This document shows positions 22,263-33,456 of a DNA stretch of 64,000 bases, in pieces. The notes under the pieces are model-generated. The model made no database searches and was not told the DNA's origin. It saw only the letters and a list, made by a program, of their open reading frames with translations. Each line of letters starts with the position of its first letter. Position 1 is the stretch's first letter. The stretch comes from Paramoeba atlantica (taxonomy: Eukaryota > Discosea), in NCBI GenBank assembly GCA_977017575.1, contig CDRNVI010000168.1, positions 1 to 64,000 on the forward strand. Reading direction: 5' to 3'. A program made the translations under genes and the position numbers.

Positions 22263-24455
22263 ATGGCTCGTTTATTATTCTTCGCGTTCGTCTTCTCTCT
22301 GTTCTTTGTCTTTGCATCTTTTTCAGATGCTCCTTCGGATCTCTCTTTGAATGTTCGAGCGAAAAAGGGTGTGGATGATTTTTCGGATCCAGAAACTATC
22401 GCTGATAGCGATCTTCCGACTCCTTCTCCAGCCCCAGCCCCCTCGCCAAATCCGGTCCCTTCGCCAGTCCCTTCTCCAAATCCAGTTCCCTCTCCAAACC
22501 CAGTTCCCTCTCCAAACCCAGTTCCCTCTCCAAACCCAGTCCCCTCTCCAAACCCCGTCCCTTCACCAAATCCAGTCCCCTCTCCAAACCCAGTCCCCTC
22601 TCCAAACCCCGTCCCTTCACCAAATCCAGTTCCCTCTCCTAATCCAGTTCCCTCTCCTAACCCAGTTCCCTCTCCAAACCCTGTCCCTTCACCAAATCCA
22701 GTTCCCTCTCCAAACCCAGTCCCCTCTCCAAACCCTGTTCCCTCTCCTAACCCTGTCCCTTCACCAAATCCAGTTCCTTCACCAAATCCAGTTCCCTCTC
22801 CTAATCCAGTTCCCTCTCCAAACCCTGTTCCCTCTCCTAATCCTGTTCCCTCTCCAAACCCCGTCCCTTCACCAAATCCAGTTCCCTCTCCTAATCCAGT
22901 TCCCTCTCCAAACCCCGTCCCTTCACCAAATCCAGTCCCCTCTCCTAACCCTGTTCCTTCTCCTAACCCAGTCCCCTCTCCTAACCCTGTTCCTTCTCCA
23001 AACCCTGTTCCTTCTCCAAACCCTGTTCCCTCTCCTAATCCAGTCCCCTCTCCTAACCCTGTTCCCTCTCCTAACCCAGTCCCCTCTCCTAACCCTGTTC
23101 CTTCTCCTAACCCTGTTCCTTCTCCTAACCCTGTTCCTTCTCCTAACCCTGTTCCTTCTCCAAATCCAGTCCCCTCTCCTAACCCTGTTCCCTCTCCTAA
23201 TCCAGTCCCCTCTCCTAATCCAGTCCCCTCTCCTAACCCAGTTCCCTCTCCTAACCCAGTTCCCTCTCCTAACCCTGTTCCTTCTCCTAACCCTGTTCCT
23301 TCTCCTAACCCTGTTCCTTCTCCAAATCCAGTCCCCTCTCCTAACCCTGTTCCCTCTCCTAACCCAGTCCCCTCTCCTAACCCTGTTCCTTCTCCAAATC
23401 CAGTCCCCTCTCCTAATCCAGTCCCCTCTCCTAACCCTGTTCCCTCTCCTAACCCTGTTCCCTCAGTCGTTCCTTCTCCTAATCCAATTCCTTCTCCTAA
23501 TCCAGTTCCCTCAGTCGTTCCCTCCCCTAACCCAGTTCCCTCTCCTAACCCTGTTCCCTCTCCTAACCCTGTTCCCTCTCCTAACCCTGTTCCCTCAGTC
23601 GTTCCTTCTCCTAATCCAGTTCCCTCTCCTAATCCAGTTCCCTCAGTCGTTCCCTCCCCTAACCCAGTTCCCTCCCCTAACCCAGTTCCCTCCCCTAATC
23701 CAGTTCCCTCAATCGTTCCTTCTCCTAACCCAGTCCCCTCTCCTAATCCTGTCCCCTCAGTCGTTCCTTCTCCAAATCCTGTTCCCTCCCCTAACCCAGT
23801 TCTCAATCCTTCTCCTGCTCCAAATCCATCTCCAGTTCCAAATCTTTCACCAATCCCAAGTCCCTCTACAGCCCCAAATCCTTCTCCAGCTCCCAACCCT
23901 TCTCCAGCTCCAGTTTCTGTCCCCACTCCCATTTTCTTTGGAATTCCCTCTCCAACCCCTTCCCCTCCTCCTACCCCTTCTCCAAACCCTTCTCCAGTCC
24001 CAAACCCTTCTCCAGTCCCAAACCCTTCCCCAAACCCTTCTCCAGTCATGAATCCTTCTCCAGTCCCCAACCCTTCTCCAAACCCTTCTCCAGTCCCAAA
24101 CCCTTCCCCCAACCCTTCTCTAAACCCTTCCCCCAACCCTTCTCCTGTCCCGAATCCTTCTCCAGTCCCCAATCCTTCTCCAGCCCCCAACCCCTCTCCC
24201 TCACCTCCTCCCTCTCCCTCACCTCCACCCTCTCCCTCTCCTCCTCCATCTCCTTCTCCTCCTCCCACTCCCAAGCCAAAGAACAATAGCCACGCTTGGT
24301 TGATTGTTGTGATTGTTTTGGCCTGTTTGGTTGGTTTGGCAATTATTATTGGTATTGTTACATTTATTATCACTTCTTCAAAGAGGAGTGATGGTTATGA
24401 ATTGCTTGGAGAAGGGACACCTGGGGATGATGATCAGTTGATCTTGAATCCTTGA
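22263..24455 (+). CDS. type I membrane protein with PNPVPS repeat stalk
   Basis: Intronless, 730 residues. ATG at 22263 begins a signal peptide (MARLLFFAFVFSLFFVF). After about 45 residues comes a stalk of dozens of six-residue PNPVPS units (18-bp minisatellite, 22440-23810), some interrupted by VVPS; then degenerate PNPSPVP/PSPPPSP stretches. One membrane helix follows (WLIVVIVLACLVGLAIIIGI), with a 33-residue cytosolic tail containing YELL (YxxPhi-type sorting motif) and an acidic DDDQLIL end. It is likely a rigid, possibly O-glycosylated or hydroxyproline-modified, cell-surface stalk. No globular domain is visible. The repeat also leaves the opposite strand open for 723 codons, an artefact. 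Confidence 0.88.
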   Translation: MARLLFFAFVFSLFFVFASFSDAPSDLSLNVRAKKGVDDFSDPETIADSDLPTPSPAPAPSPNPVPSPVPSPNPVPSPNPVPSPNPVPSPNPVPSPNPVPSPNPVPSPNPVPSPNPVPSPNPVPSPNPVPSPNPVPSPNPVPSPNPVPSPNPVPSPNPVPSPNPVPSPNPVPSPNPVPSPNPVPSPNPVPSPNPVPSPNPVPSPNPVPSPNPVPSPNPVPSPNPVPSPNPVPSPNPVPSPNPVPSPNPVPSPNPVPSPNPVPSPNPVPSPNPVPSPNPVPSPNPVPSPNPVPSPNPVPSPNPVPSPNPVPSPNPVPSPNPVPSPNPVPSPNPVPSPNPVPSPNPVPSPNPVPSPNPVPSPNPVPSPNPVPSPNPVPSPNPVPSPNPVPSPNPVPSPNPVPSVVPSPNPIPSPNPVPSVVPSPNPVPSPNPVPSPNPVPSPNPVPSVVPSPNPVPSPNPVPSVVPSPNPVPSPNPVPSPNPVPSIVPSPNPVPSPNPVPSVVPSPNPVPSPNPVLNPSPAPNPSPVPNLSPIPSPSTAPNPSPAPNPSPAPVSVPTPIFFGIPSPTPSPPPTPSPNPSPVPNPSPVPNPSPNPSPVMNPSPVPNPSPNPSPVPNPSPNPSLNPSPNPSPVPNPSPVPNPSPAPNPSPSPPPSPSPPPSPSPPPSPSPPPTPKPKNNSHAWLIVVIVLACLVGLAIIIGIVTFIITSSKRSDGYELLGEGTPGDDDQLILNP
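22440..23810 (+). repeat. 18-bp coding minisatellite
   Basis: Near-perfect tandem units CC(A/T/C)AA(T/C)CC(A/T/C)GT(T/C)CC(T/C)TC(T/A/G) encoding PNPVPS. Third-position changes are patterned in higher-order blocks (for example the CCTTCACCAAATCCAGT blocks), which suggests expansion by unequal exchange. Confidence 0.9.
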
Positions 24456-24662
24456 AAAAGGATATTGAGAGTAAAGATATTTTTTTTCAACTATTCCAAT
24501 TCATTTTTCAATTTTTTTTTTTTGAACCCCCAAAATTATCAAAAAATTTGAGAGAGAGAAACTAAAGAGAGGAGGGATTCTTTGTTTTGTTTTGAGAGAA
24601 ACAATAGAAGAAAATAGGATGCTGATTTGGAGATATTGGTCCTTTGATTCATAAAGTGTTAC

Positions 24663-25082
24663 TCAACGAGCCTTTTTAATGTTCATCCCTCCACCACAAC
24701 GTAAGAGAGAATAAAGTTCCAGATGTCCTCGAGACTTTGCAATTTGGGATGGCGTTGAAAAAGGGGCAAGTAAAGTTCGATCTGCCCCTGCATCCACTAA
24801 GATTACTGCACATTCATAATGTCCATGAAAAGCTGCATGGTGAAGGGGTGACCACTTTGAAGAGGACCCAATTTGGTTGACAAACGCTCCCTTTTTAATC
24901 AAGAGTTTGATACATTCAGGTTGATTATTTCTGGCTGCATGAATAAGGAGAGTTGCTCCATCATACTCTCCATTGATTGGGGCTCCTTGGTTCAAAAAAT
25001 TGTTTAAGATTTCAGTGTTTCCAGTTATGACTCCCTCAAGAATTGTTGAAGGTTTAACAGCCTTTGTCGAACGGGCACCCAT
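24663..25082 (-). CDS. small ankyrin-repeat protein
   Basis: Intronless, 139 residues, start MGARSTKAV. Ankyrin repeats are visible at GEYDGATLLIHAARNNQPEC, SKWSPLHHAAFHGHYECAV and a degenerate last one before SRGHLELYSLL; together about three repeats forming a protein-binding surface. The N-terminus MGARST matches MGxxxT, so N-myristoylation is possible. An in-frame extension upstream to 25556 exists but is antisense to APS kinase sequence and intron-like. The gene lies tail-on to APS kinase on the same strand, about 290 bases downstream. Confidence 0.8.
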   Translation of the reverse strand: MGARSTKAVKPSTILEGVITGNTEILNNFLNQGAPINGEYDGATLLIHAARNNQPECIKLLIKKGAFVNQIGSSSKWSPLHHAAFHGHYECAVILVDAGADRTLLAPFSTPSQIAKSRGHLELYSLLRCGGGMNIKKAR

Positions 25083-25368
25083 GTGGCTGCAAACGAGCGA
25101 TAAGATTGTTGGTTTCTGGTGCCGAGCAAACCGCCTTTTTTGAAAAAGAAAGAAAAAGAAATGAGTTCGGTGAAGAAATTTTGGATCGTTGGGAGAAAAC
25201 AAGAGGGAGGAAATTATTTTTGGGAGTTTTATTGTTTGTTGTGTTCTGGGAAAATTTCTTTTGTTAGGTTCTCCTTGATTTTTTTCTTCTTTTTCTTTTT
25301 TTTCAACAAATAGAGAAGAAGAGAAAAGAATCCCCTCCCCCTCCATCCATAGTCCGAAAAAAATCAAC

Positions 25369-26358
25369 TCAAGCCAACAACTTTTGATCTTTGAGGTAGT
25401 CCAAAATAATTTGAACAGATTCTTCAATGGACTTTTCTGGAACAAGAACCAACTCTGCATTTTCTGGTGCTTCGTAGGGGGCACTGATTCCAGTAAAATT
25501 GGGGATCTCTCCTTTTCGAGCTTTTTGATACAACCCTTTTGGATCTCGTTTCTCACATTCCTCGAGGGGGGTATTCACAAAAACTTCGATGAATCGGAGA
25601 GAACGTTCTTCATGTCTGGGAGTGTGTGGAAGAAGAAAAAGAAGTGAATTAATTTTTTGAAAAAAAAAAATCATGAAAAGGAGAGGGGGAGGGAGACAAG
25701 ACAACGACTCTCTCTTTGATTAAAATGAGGGCGAACGAGTCAATGTGATGCTTTGAAAAGAAATCCCAAACCTTTTTCGAATCTTATTTCGATCAGCAGC
25801 ATAAGGGCTGATAAAAGAAGTAATGGAGACTGTTCCTGATTCCGCAAAGAGAAGTGAGACCTCTCCAATTCTTCTGATATTTTCTGTTCGATCCTCAGGA
25901 GAAAATCCCTTTTTATTGAATGGATAATTAGTCCTTGGACTTTGAAACAAAAAGTGAAAGAATGACCCAATTATACAAAATTGAGGGAAATCAATTGAAT
26001 CGAAACCAAAAAAAAAACTGAAAGTTTCAACAAAATAAATAAAATTCAACAAACCAAGTTAGAATTCAATCCAAATCGGACGTTATCTCCGTCAAGTCGA
26101 AATGCATGAACCTTTCGTTGGACAAGAACTTGTTCAAGAGCGCTCGCAATTGTTGACTTTCCAGAACCAGAGAGCCCTGTTCCATTTTGCATTTTTCAAT
26201 TTCTTCTGTGTTTCAGAAAAAAAAAGATTTTTTGGTGGCTGAATAGAAAAACCTGTAAACCACAAAGTACACCCATGGACACCAAGAGACTCCCAACGCT
26301 CTTGGATAGTGAAATTTCCACTGTGCCAATGAATATTTGTTGATTTGGGTTCAGCCAT
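25369..26358 (-). CDS. adenylylsulfate (APS) kinase
   Basis: Four exons: 26253..26358, 26055..26176, 25772..25908, 25369..25615; 203 residues, the normal length for a stand-alone APS kinase. It phosphorylates adenylyl sulfate to PAPS, the sulfate donor. N-terminal HWHSGNFT, P-loop GLSGSGKST (split by intron 1), [34 protein letters not shown], and [22 protein letters not shown] are all family signatures. The usual His of DNVRHGLN is Phe here (DNVRFGLN). No sulfurylase domain is attached. PAPS made here could feed the sulfotransferase at 1259. Confidence 0.95.
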
Positions 26359-26669
26359 TTGAGAGAATTCCTTTTTACGAACGCGAACCAAAAGAACAAA
26401 AGAAAAGAGTTTGAACAAAAAAGGGAAAGTTCAGAAAATTTAGCGTTTTAGCGCCCCAAATAAGAACCTGAAGAAACCCTTTTTTTCTTTAAATGGTGTT
26501 TTTTTGTATTGATCCCTTTGGGGGGTGTTTTTACAATATTTTTTACTTGAAAAATCACTTTCTTCAAAAGTTAAAAAAAGCAATCGTTTTGAAAAGGTAG
26601 TTTTCTCGCTTTCTCTCTCTCTTTTTTGTTTGTTGTTTGGGAAGGAAGGGAAAAAACACAGACACAATC

Positions 26670-28126
26670 ATGTGGCGAGGGGCTGGGTCGTCGTTTCTTC
26701 AAACGGCAAAGTTCGTTTCATTGAACTCCACAACCAAAACAACTCCATTTTCTTTGGGATTACTCTCCCGTCCTCTTTCTTCTTCCAGTTTGTATGATCA
26801 CAGAAGAATCGCAAATCGAAGCGGTTGGAAAGTTCCGGAAGATGATGATGCAGATCTTTGGGAGTTGCCAAATGAACGACTTGGAAATACTTATGCCCTT
26901 AACTGGTCTCTCAATCGACAATCAATTACTCCCCATGGAGATGCTTTCCATAACTTGTTCCCTCGAGGTCTTCAACAACTCTCTTCTTCCCCTTTGACCA
27001 AAGAAAAAGCGACAACTCTGTCTGATTTCTCCGCCAACAAGACATTGAAAGTGTTTGGAGATGGATTTGGAAATGAATTATCACCATCTGATTTTAAACA
27101 ACTCTTTCGACAAGTTCGGATGCATTTCTCTGATGTTGAGAAACTTTTTGTGACCGATGGGTTTCTTGGTTCGTCTGCTGAATCGAGATTGTCTGCTCGT
27201 TTTGTAACAGATAATGCTGATACATCTCTTTTCCATCACCATAATGTTATTTCTGCTCCAAAGACAAGTCCATTTGATTGGCAATCGCAATTATTTGTCT
27301 ATGTTTTCGACTCTCTCCCTTCTCTTCCTCCTTCATTCCAATCTGTGAATGGTCCTTTTGCTGCTGTTGACTTGGAAGGAGGAAATGTTCTTATTCACTC
27401 TCATGGAAACTTTTCATCTGTTCAAGATCTCCTTTCTTCTGTCTTTGCTCAGATGGTTTCTTCCCCTGATTCTCAATTTGATTTGTTGAATTGTGATGCG
27501 CGCATCTCCCCTAATCGAGAAACCTCTCTTGTTTTTGATGGTGCTTCAAAAGGAAATGGGTTTGGCTCACAAGCTGGTGAATTGTTTGGTTCTAAACAAA
27601 TTATTTTATCTGACAATCAAATCTCTCGAGTTTGGAAAGGCGTAACTTCTTCTTCCTCTCTTCTTTCTCCCTCTCGAGGGGATGTTGTTGTAGACGGAGC
27701 TCTTGCAACCTCCATTCTCCCACAGGGGAATGAAGGAAGTCTTCCTTCTTCAATCTTTATTTTGAATGAAGAGAGTTCAAATGGGCCATTGTCTCGAGTG
27801 AGTAGCTCAGAGGCTTCTCAACTTCTTTCGAAGATGAATGTTGTACGATTTGGGAATGGAGAGAAATTAAACAAACTCCTTTCTTCCGTGAAAGATATTT
27901 TTGTTGTGAATGGTTCTGTTTCGGAAGTGGAATTGAATCAATTGTTTAATAATCCTGTTGTTGTGGAGGTTTTTTTTCTTTTCTTTCTTTTTCCCCTTTT
28001 CTTTCTTGATTCAAAGATTTTAACCCCTTTTTTTCTTTTTTCTTTCTTTTTTTATGATAGTCTCAACAAACTCCAAAACCAAAGAAAGAGGGAAAGAAAA
28101 AGAAATCTTCACCCAAAGCTAAATAA
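26670..28126 (+). CDS. PEPCK-like pseudoenzyme, probably mitochondrial
   Basis: Two exons, 26670..27968 and 28061..28126, 454 residues. The N-terminus (MWRGAGSSFLQTAKFVSL, then Arg/Ser-rich) looks like a mitochondrial targeting peptide. The middle resembles ATP-dependent phosphoenolpyruvate carboxykinase: LFVTDGFLGSSAESRLSARF (about 159-178) lines up with [20 protein letters not shown] of E. coli PckA. SSIFILNEESSNGPLSRVS corresponds to its late VIFLTADAFGVLPPVSRLT block. Between them the P-loop (GLSGTGKTT) and the metal ligands have no counterpart, so catalysis is unlikely. A short Lys-rich tail is added by exon 2. Confidence 0.65.
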
Positions 28127-28198
28127 AACACAGTTGTTTTTAAATATCCAATTTCTTGAAATATTTATTGATTTAGTTTTTTGTTTGTTTGTTTTTTC

Positions 28199-31100
28199 TC
28201 ATCCAAAAAATTTTGAACCAAACTTATTCAACAAACCCCCTCCAACTCCTAACCCATAAGGTCGATCTCCCACAACATTTTTCGTTTTTCCATGTGCTTT
28301 TGCTAAATACGTTTTGCCCTCAAAAATATAAGACAAATGATAAACAGGTAAAAAAATCAATTGATAAGTTGTGTGATGGAATGTACACTGAACAACAATA
28401 TCCTTCACCTTCGTCCCATCTGATTCCCACTCTTTTTTTGCCTTTTCTTTCTCTTCTTTCTTTAGTAGTTCTGCATGGAGACTCCAAACCGCATGCCAAT
28501 CAACCGGTTCCAAAAACTCACTTTGAACAGAAGGAACAAGAGAAGCGGTCGAAAAATCCCAATCCTTTTCTGAAAATTCTTTCTTCCAGCTCACATATTG
28601 ATCTTCCGTCGAACCAAACAACAAAATATTACTATAATTATCTTCTCTTGTTCTTTCTCCTGGTGTCCACACTCCTTGAAGCACTTTGGACCCATCATCT
28701 TTCGTAATTTCGATCGTTTCCAACCACTTTCCAAAATATTGGGTTGTTACACTGGTTGAACAGACCCAAAAAGGATAATAAATTGGATTTACCTCCAAAA
28801 TGTCCATTTTGTTGGTTAGATCTGAGGGAGCAAACCATCTATCACTGAGCCATCGAACCAAAAGACCTCTTGCTTCATCAGCTCGAAATTCAAACGCAGC
28901 CACTCGAGAGGACGCAATCATCGCAGAAGATTTTTCAGAAAGTTTTGCACCACCGAGGGAACAATAGATTGGATCTTTTCCAGACTTCTGGGGATTTAAA
29001 GGTTGAGGTTGGAGTGGTTGGTGCTGATTTTGACTTGGATAGGTCGAAGGAGTTGGTGCGATTGGATGTGCTCCTTGTGAGACGATAGATTGTTGTGAAT
29101 AGCTCTTTGTCATTGGAGGAGGAGCAGAAGAGTTTGGAGCTACTGGAGAGAATGAATTTGGAGGAAATTGATTCTTTTGTCGTTGTTGGGTCATTGGGCT
29201 GTTAGCTACAGGAGCTCCTGGAAGAGGTCGTTGAGGTTGAAGTGGTTGGTTCATCGAAACTGACCGATTCATCGGGCGCATGGGAGCCTGAGCCCCAATT
29301 CCTGGGTTTGGGAGTGGTTGGTTCTGATGTTGTGGAAGCTGACGAGACTGAGGCGGTTGGCTTGGATTGAGTGGTCGTTGTTGGGGTTGTAAAGCTGGAA
29401 GAGACCGGCTGGTATTGGTGGGCTGTGGACTGAGTGGCCCTGAGGGACGATTCCCAAGAGTTGAGGGAGTTGGAGACAGAGGATCGGAAACATTTGGAAG
29501 GGGGCGAGCTCCCGAGTTTGTTGGCTGCTTTGTTTTGACTGAGTCGAGGTATTTTTGAATCTCAATGGCAAGCGCAAAGTTCTTTGGAAGGAAAGAAACT
29601 GCAATGGTACTACGGAAACGGCACACTGGACAAATGTGGGGAGGGGGATTTCGGCTGAGACATTCGAAACAAAATGAATGAGAACAACCTAAGGCTCGAG
29701 GATCGCGTTGAAGTTTTCGACAGACCGGGCAAAATAAAGAAGGAGGGGGAGAGAGGGCGGTGGGGTTGGGATTGAAATTAGAATTGGGATTGGGAGATGG
29801 AGAAGAGTTGGAGTTGGGGTTGAGATGAGATTGGTTTTGTTGATTCATGGCGGGGATATTTGGGTTACTAAGATTTGGATGATTGAGGTTAGTTGGTTGG
29901 TTTTGTCTCATTTGGTTCATTGGAACCTTGGAATTCATCTGTGGAGCAGAGCTCAATGGTCGACTGGGTTGATTCATTGGGGCCTTGGAATTTGGGTGGG
30001 TGGGAGTGGTCGGTAGGTTTCGGTTATACTGGTTCATTGGGACATTTTTGGAAGAAGGTTGATTCATTGGTGTGTATTGATTCATTGGTTGATTTGCTTT
30101 TGGGTTCACTTGAGAGGTTGGTGCTGTCGAGGGAGTTTGTATGGAAGGGGTTGTTGGTGTTGGTCTGGTGGGTTGGGCTCGAGTTGGTGGAGTTGAAGTT
30201 GGAGTTGGTGTCGGTTTTGGAATAGGAGCCGAAGTCGGGTTGGCCACTTGTTGTGTTGTGGGAGCGGTTTTCGGTTGAGCTGAAGGAGGACTTTGGGTTT
30301 CAGTCGTTGAAGAAGAAGAAGAAGGGGTTGAACTTGATCCAGTAAACCACGAAAAAAAACTTGATGCAATTCCTCCACTTTCTTGAGGAGGATCATCTTT
30401 TGGTTTTGACTCTGATAGTTGAGGAGAGATTTCACTTTTTGTTTGAGGGGGTTGTGGTTGGGGTTGTTGAGGCTGTCGTGGTGGTTGTTGTTGGCGGGCT
30501 TGTTGTTGCCCTTGAGGTTGTTGTTGCACTTGAGGCTGATGGGGGTATGGTTGTCGCGTTTGTGATTGAAACGCTTGTGGTTGCTTCTGGGGTTGTGTTA
30601 CTTGAGGATAGCCAGTTGTGGCAGCTGGCGAAGTTTGTTGCCTTGAAGGAAAAGTACTTGGGGTTGAGTGTGGAGTTTGTTGTTGTTGCTGACTATTTCT
30701 TCTTTGGTTTGTGACCGATCGCCTTGGAGGTGGTGACTGGAGTGAGGATGAAGAGCTTTTTCCACTCATTTGTGAAATCTGATCAAAAACCTTGGAATTT
30801 ACAGCAGTCAAACTTTCTTCTGATAAAACTGGTTTCATTGGGGGTGGAGCAGAAGGAGAAGGTCCTGACGGCATTCTTGGGGGTTGGTCTTGAACTAATT
30901 TCGGAGTTGAGGTGCTTGTAGAAGATGGGGGTGAGAGGTTTGCCTTTTTGGGTGATGATTGTTGTTGAGGAGGAGGGGGTGGCTTACGAGAAGGGCGGGT
31001 TTCAGGAATTCGTTCAATGTAGCTCCTCGGAATGAATCCTGTTTTAGTTCCACATGTTGCAAGAACCCAATCTCCATCACTTTCAGAAAAAAATTAAATT

Positions 31101-32210
31101 TAATGTATGTTAAAAAAAAGAAAAAATCAAAAAGAAAAAGAAAAGACCTTTTTGTTTCGCAAATAGAGATATGATCCCCAGACTGAACGGTCAGTTCACT
31201 CGAATCACTTGCATTAAATTGGAACTTTACAAGATATTCAACAGAGGGTGGAGTCGAAGGGGGAGCAGCGGGAGGTGCTTGTTCTTCTTTTTTACTTTTG
31301 ATATGTTCATCAAGGTGACTTTGGATTTGTGCAATACTTTCCCACGTAAACTTCTTTTCACAAAATGGGCATTCAGCAACATTAGGTGGAGGAGAGGTAG
31401 ATGTCTTTGAATCAGAAGGACTAGAAGGAGCAGGGCTCGGAGTAGATGGACTTGAAGTTGAAGAAGGAGGAGAAGGAGAAGGAGAAGGGGAAGGAGAGGG
31501 AGAAGGGGAAGGAGAAGGAGAAGGAGAAGGGGAAGGGGAAGCAGAGGGTGGGGAAAGGTGTGATTTTGTTGAGCTTTGTGAAGGGGGAGTTACATTTGAT
31601 GAAGGAGGAGGGGAAGAGGGTGTTGTTGAAGAAGGAGGAGCTGAAGGAGTTGAAGAAACAGTTGAGGAAGAGGAACTTTGTGGTGAAGATGGAGTCGAGG
31701 AGGATGGTGAAGGAGAAGGAGAAGAAGAAACAGTTGAAGAAATGGAACTTTTTGAAGAATTTTTTGGTAAAGTTTGTGAAGTTTTGGATGAAGGGGGAGG
31801 TGAAGAAGTTGTTGTTGAAGATAAGGAAGAAGAGCTTTTTGAATCAGAAGAGGAAGGAGTTGGAGGAGGAGATGATGGGGAAGAAGAATTTGTCGAAACT
31901 TCAGGTTTACTCTCGTACTCAGAAAGATCAAAAGTAGAATAAGAGTCTTCTGTAATATCAACAGTATCTGGTTGTGGAACATTGGAAAATTCACTCACAA
32001 AGATATCGTCATCGCTACTTTCATCATCATCGGATCCGCTTTCTCCTCCCTAATCAGAAGAATCAATTCAAAAATTCTCTTTCACTCTGGTCAGAAATAA
32101 AAAAAATTGACCTGAAAGAGAGAGTTCGATTTGAGAAATTCTGCGGCCATGAGGATTGAATCTCGATTCCTTGTTGCAAAGGTTGTGTTAAACAATCTCT
32201 TGTCATCCAT
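28199..32210 (-). CDS. C2H2 / SH3 / RING scaffold protein, putative E3 ligase
   Basis: Three exons: 32112..32210, 31148..32049, 28199..31079; 1293 residues. In order: short N-terminal helix; acidic segment; Ser/Pro-rich linker; one C2H2 zinc finger (CPFC...HLDEH, about 256-277); SH3 domain split by intron 2 (VEYLVKFQFNASDSSELTVQ ... DGDWVLATCGTKTGFIPRSY, about 290-350). A 430-residue Pro/Gln/Asn-rich region with MNQ repeats follows, then a C3HC4 RING finger (CPVCRKLQRDPRALGCSHSF ... CPVC, about 775-820), another Pro-rich region, and a folded C-terminal 250 residues rich in Trp/Tyr that I cannot name. The RING suggests ubiquitin ligase activity directed by SH3 and zinc finger contacts. Its stop is 73 bases from that of the convergent PEPCK-like gene. 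Confidence 0.85.
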
Positions 32211-32556
32211 TGTCGATCCCGATTGCCCATCAGTTTCACAAGAGAAAAAACACAGGCTGGAGTTGCGTTTCGGCAAACACAACGAAAGGAAAACGAAAAG
32301 AAAAAGGACGGTGTCCCCGATTCTTTTTATGTCCCTTCATTTTGTGGGTGTTCTTGTTTTGCACCACCCTTTTGTTCAAAGCAAGGTGATGAAAGTTGTC
32401 AGACACAATTTGTTAAAGAGATTGGTCTTTCTTGCTCCGACAAATTGAAATAAAGATGTCCAATGTGGATCATTCTAGATATTTTAGGTAGTTTCTTTGT
32501 TCTTCTCATTGTTTAAGAGACCTTAGATATTCATTTCACACTATGTTTTTTGCGAA

Positions 32557-33456
32557 TTACTGGAGAGTTTGAACAACTGACTTGACAATTTCATATGAAG
32601 CAACATAAATTTCATCGAGGTCAGAGGTGGTGGAAGAGGCAGCACCAAATTTGATCTGTTTTCCGATTGATTGTTGAAGAGAAGATGGAAGAATGAAAGG
32701 TTGATCATCGCAAGGGAGGAGTGTCCGTGCAGGGGCCATTGCACTGAGGTGGATCCATCTAACTCCACTCTGAGTTACAATTTCTTTGACATTCTTCGGA
32801 GAGATCCCCCCTCCACCAATAACTTGGACAACAGATTCTGGTGATTTCTGATTCTCCTCTTTCTCCGCCAACTTTTGAGTATCTCTAATCATGTGAGTCA
32901 TAAGTCGAAGTGTATCAACTCCTTGGAGCGCAGTAGATGCTCCACCACTACTAAGAATTCCGTAAACTTCAAGGGAAAGAGCTGTCTCAACTTCCTTCAC
33001 CGGATCAGAGCAAACATCGATACATCTGTGGATGACAAATCTTTTTTGTTTCCCTCCACTCTGTAGAAGCTGGTTTCGCAAGTCAGAAAGAGCATTTTTG
33101 TCCAATGTCATAATTTCTTCACCTTCTTCTTCCATTCTTGTGATTGAAAGAGCGCCAGTCACGATCCCATCAACTTCTGGGAGAAGAGAAAAAGCTTTGA
33201 TATCTTCTTTCATTGTCTCCAGTTCCGAGTCAGAATAGATGAAACTCCCCGCTCGTGGACGTACCATGACATGAAGTTCGATTCTTTTGGCTTGTTCTTG
33301 AACAAAAGAAATGATGGACTTCACAAGACCCATTGAAGGGGTCAACCCCCCAACTCCTCGAAGTTGAGAACAGATCTCCAAGCGATGTGACCCTCCATTG
33401 ACCGCAGCAATGGCACTGTCTTTTGAATCCACACAAACCTCAACACAAACTTCCAT
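32557..33456 (-). CDS. CUTC: CutC family protein
   Basis: Intronless, 299 residues. MEVCVEVCVDSKDSAIAAV and GGSHRLEICSQLRGVGGLTP at the start, VMVRPRAGSF, and later HRCIDVCSDP and SSGGASTALQG are the CutC (TIM-barrel) hallmarks. CutC was linked to copper handling and human CUTC binds Cu(I); its exact reaction is not settled. An insert of acidic residues follows ITRMEEEGEE. The start at 33456 is chosen because the conserved EVCV strand begins there; the open frame upstream (to 33561) is not conserved-looking. Confidence 0.93.
   Translation of the reverse strand: MEVCVEVCVDSKDSAIAAVNGGSHRLEICSQLRGVGGLTPSMGLVKSIISFVQEQAKRIELHVMVRPRAGSFIYSDSELETMKEDIKAFSLLPEVDGIVTGALSITRMEEEGEEIMTLDKNALSDLRNQLLQSGGKQKRFVIHRCIDVCSDPVKEVETALSLEVYGILSSGGASTALQGVDTLRLMTHMIRDTQKLAEKEENQKSPESVVQVIGGGGISPKNVKEIVTQSGVRWIHLSAMAPARTLLPCDDQPFILPSSLQQSIGKQIKFGAASSTTSDLDEIYVASYEIVKSVVQTLQ

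Noticed and set aside
22202-24373. 723-codon minus-strand frame of GEGTGLGEGTG repeats
   Set aside because: It is the reverse complement of the PNPVPS minisatellite, in which no stop can occur; it lacks a signal or sensible ends and its composition is an artefact.
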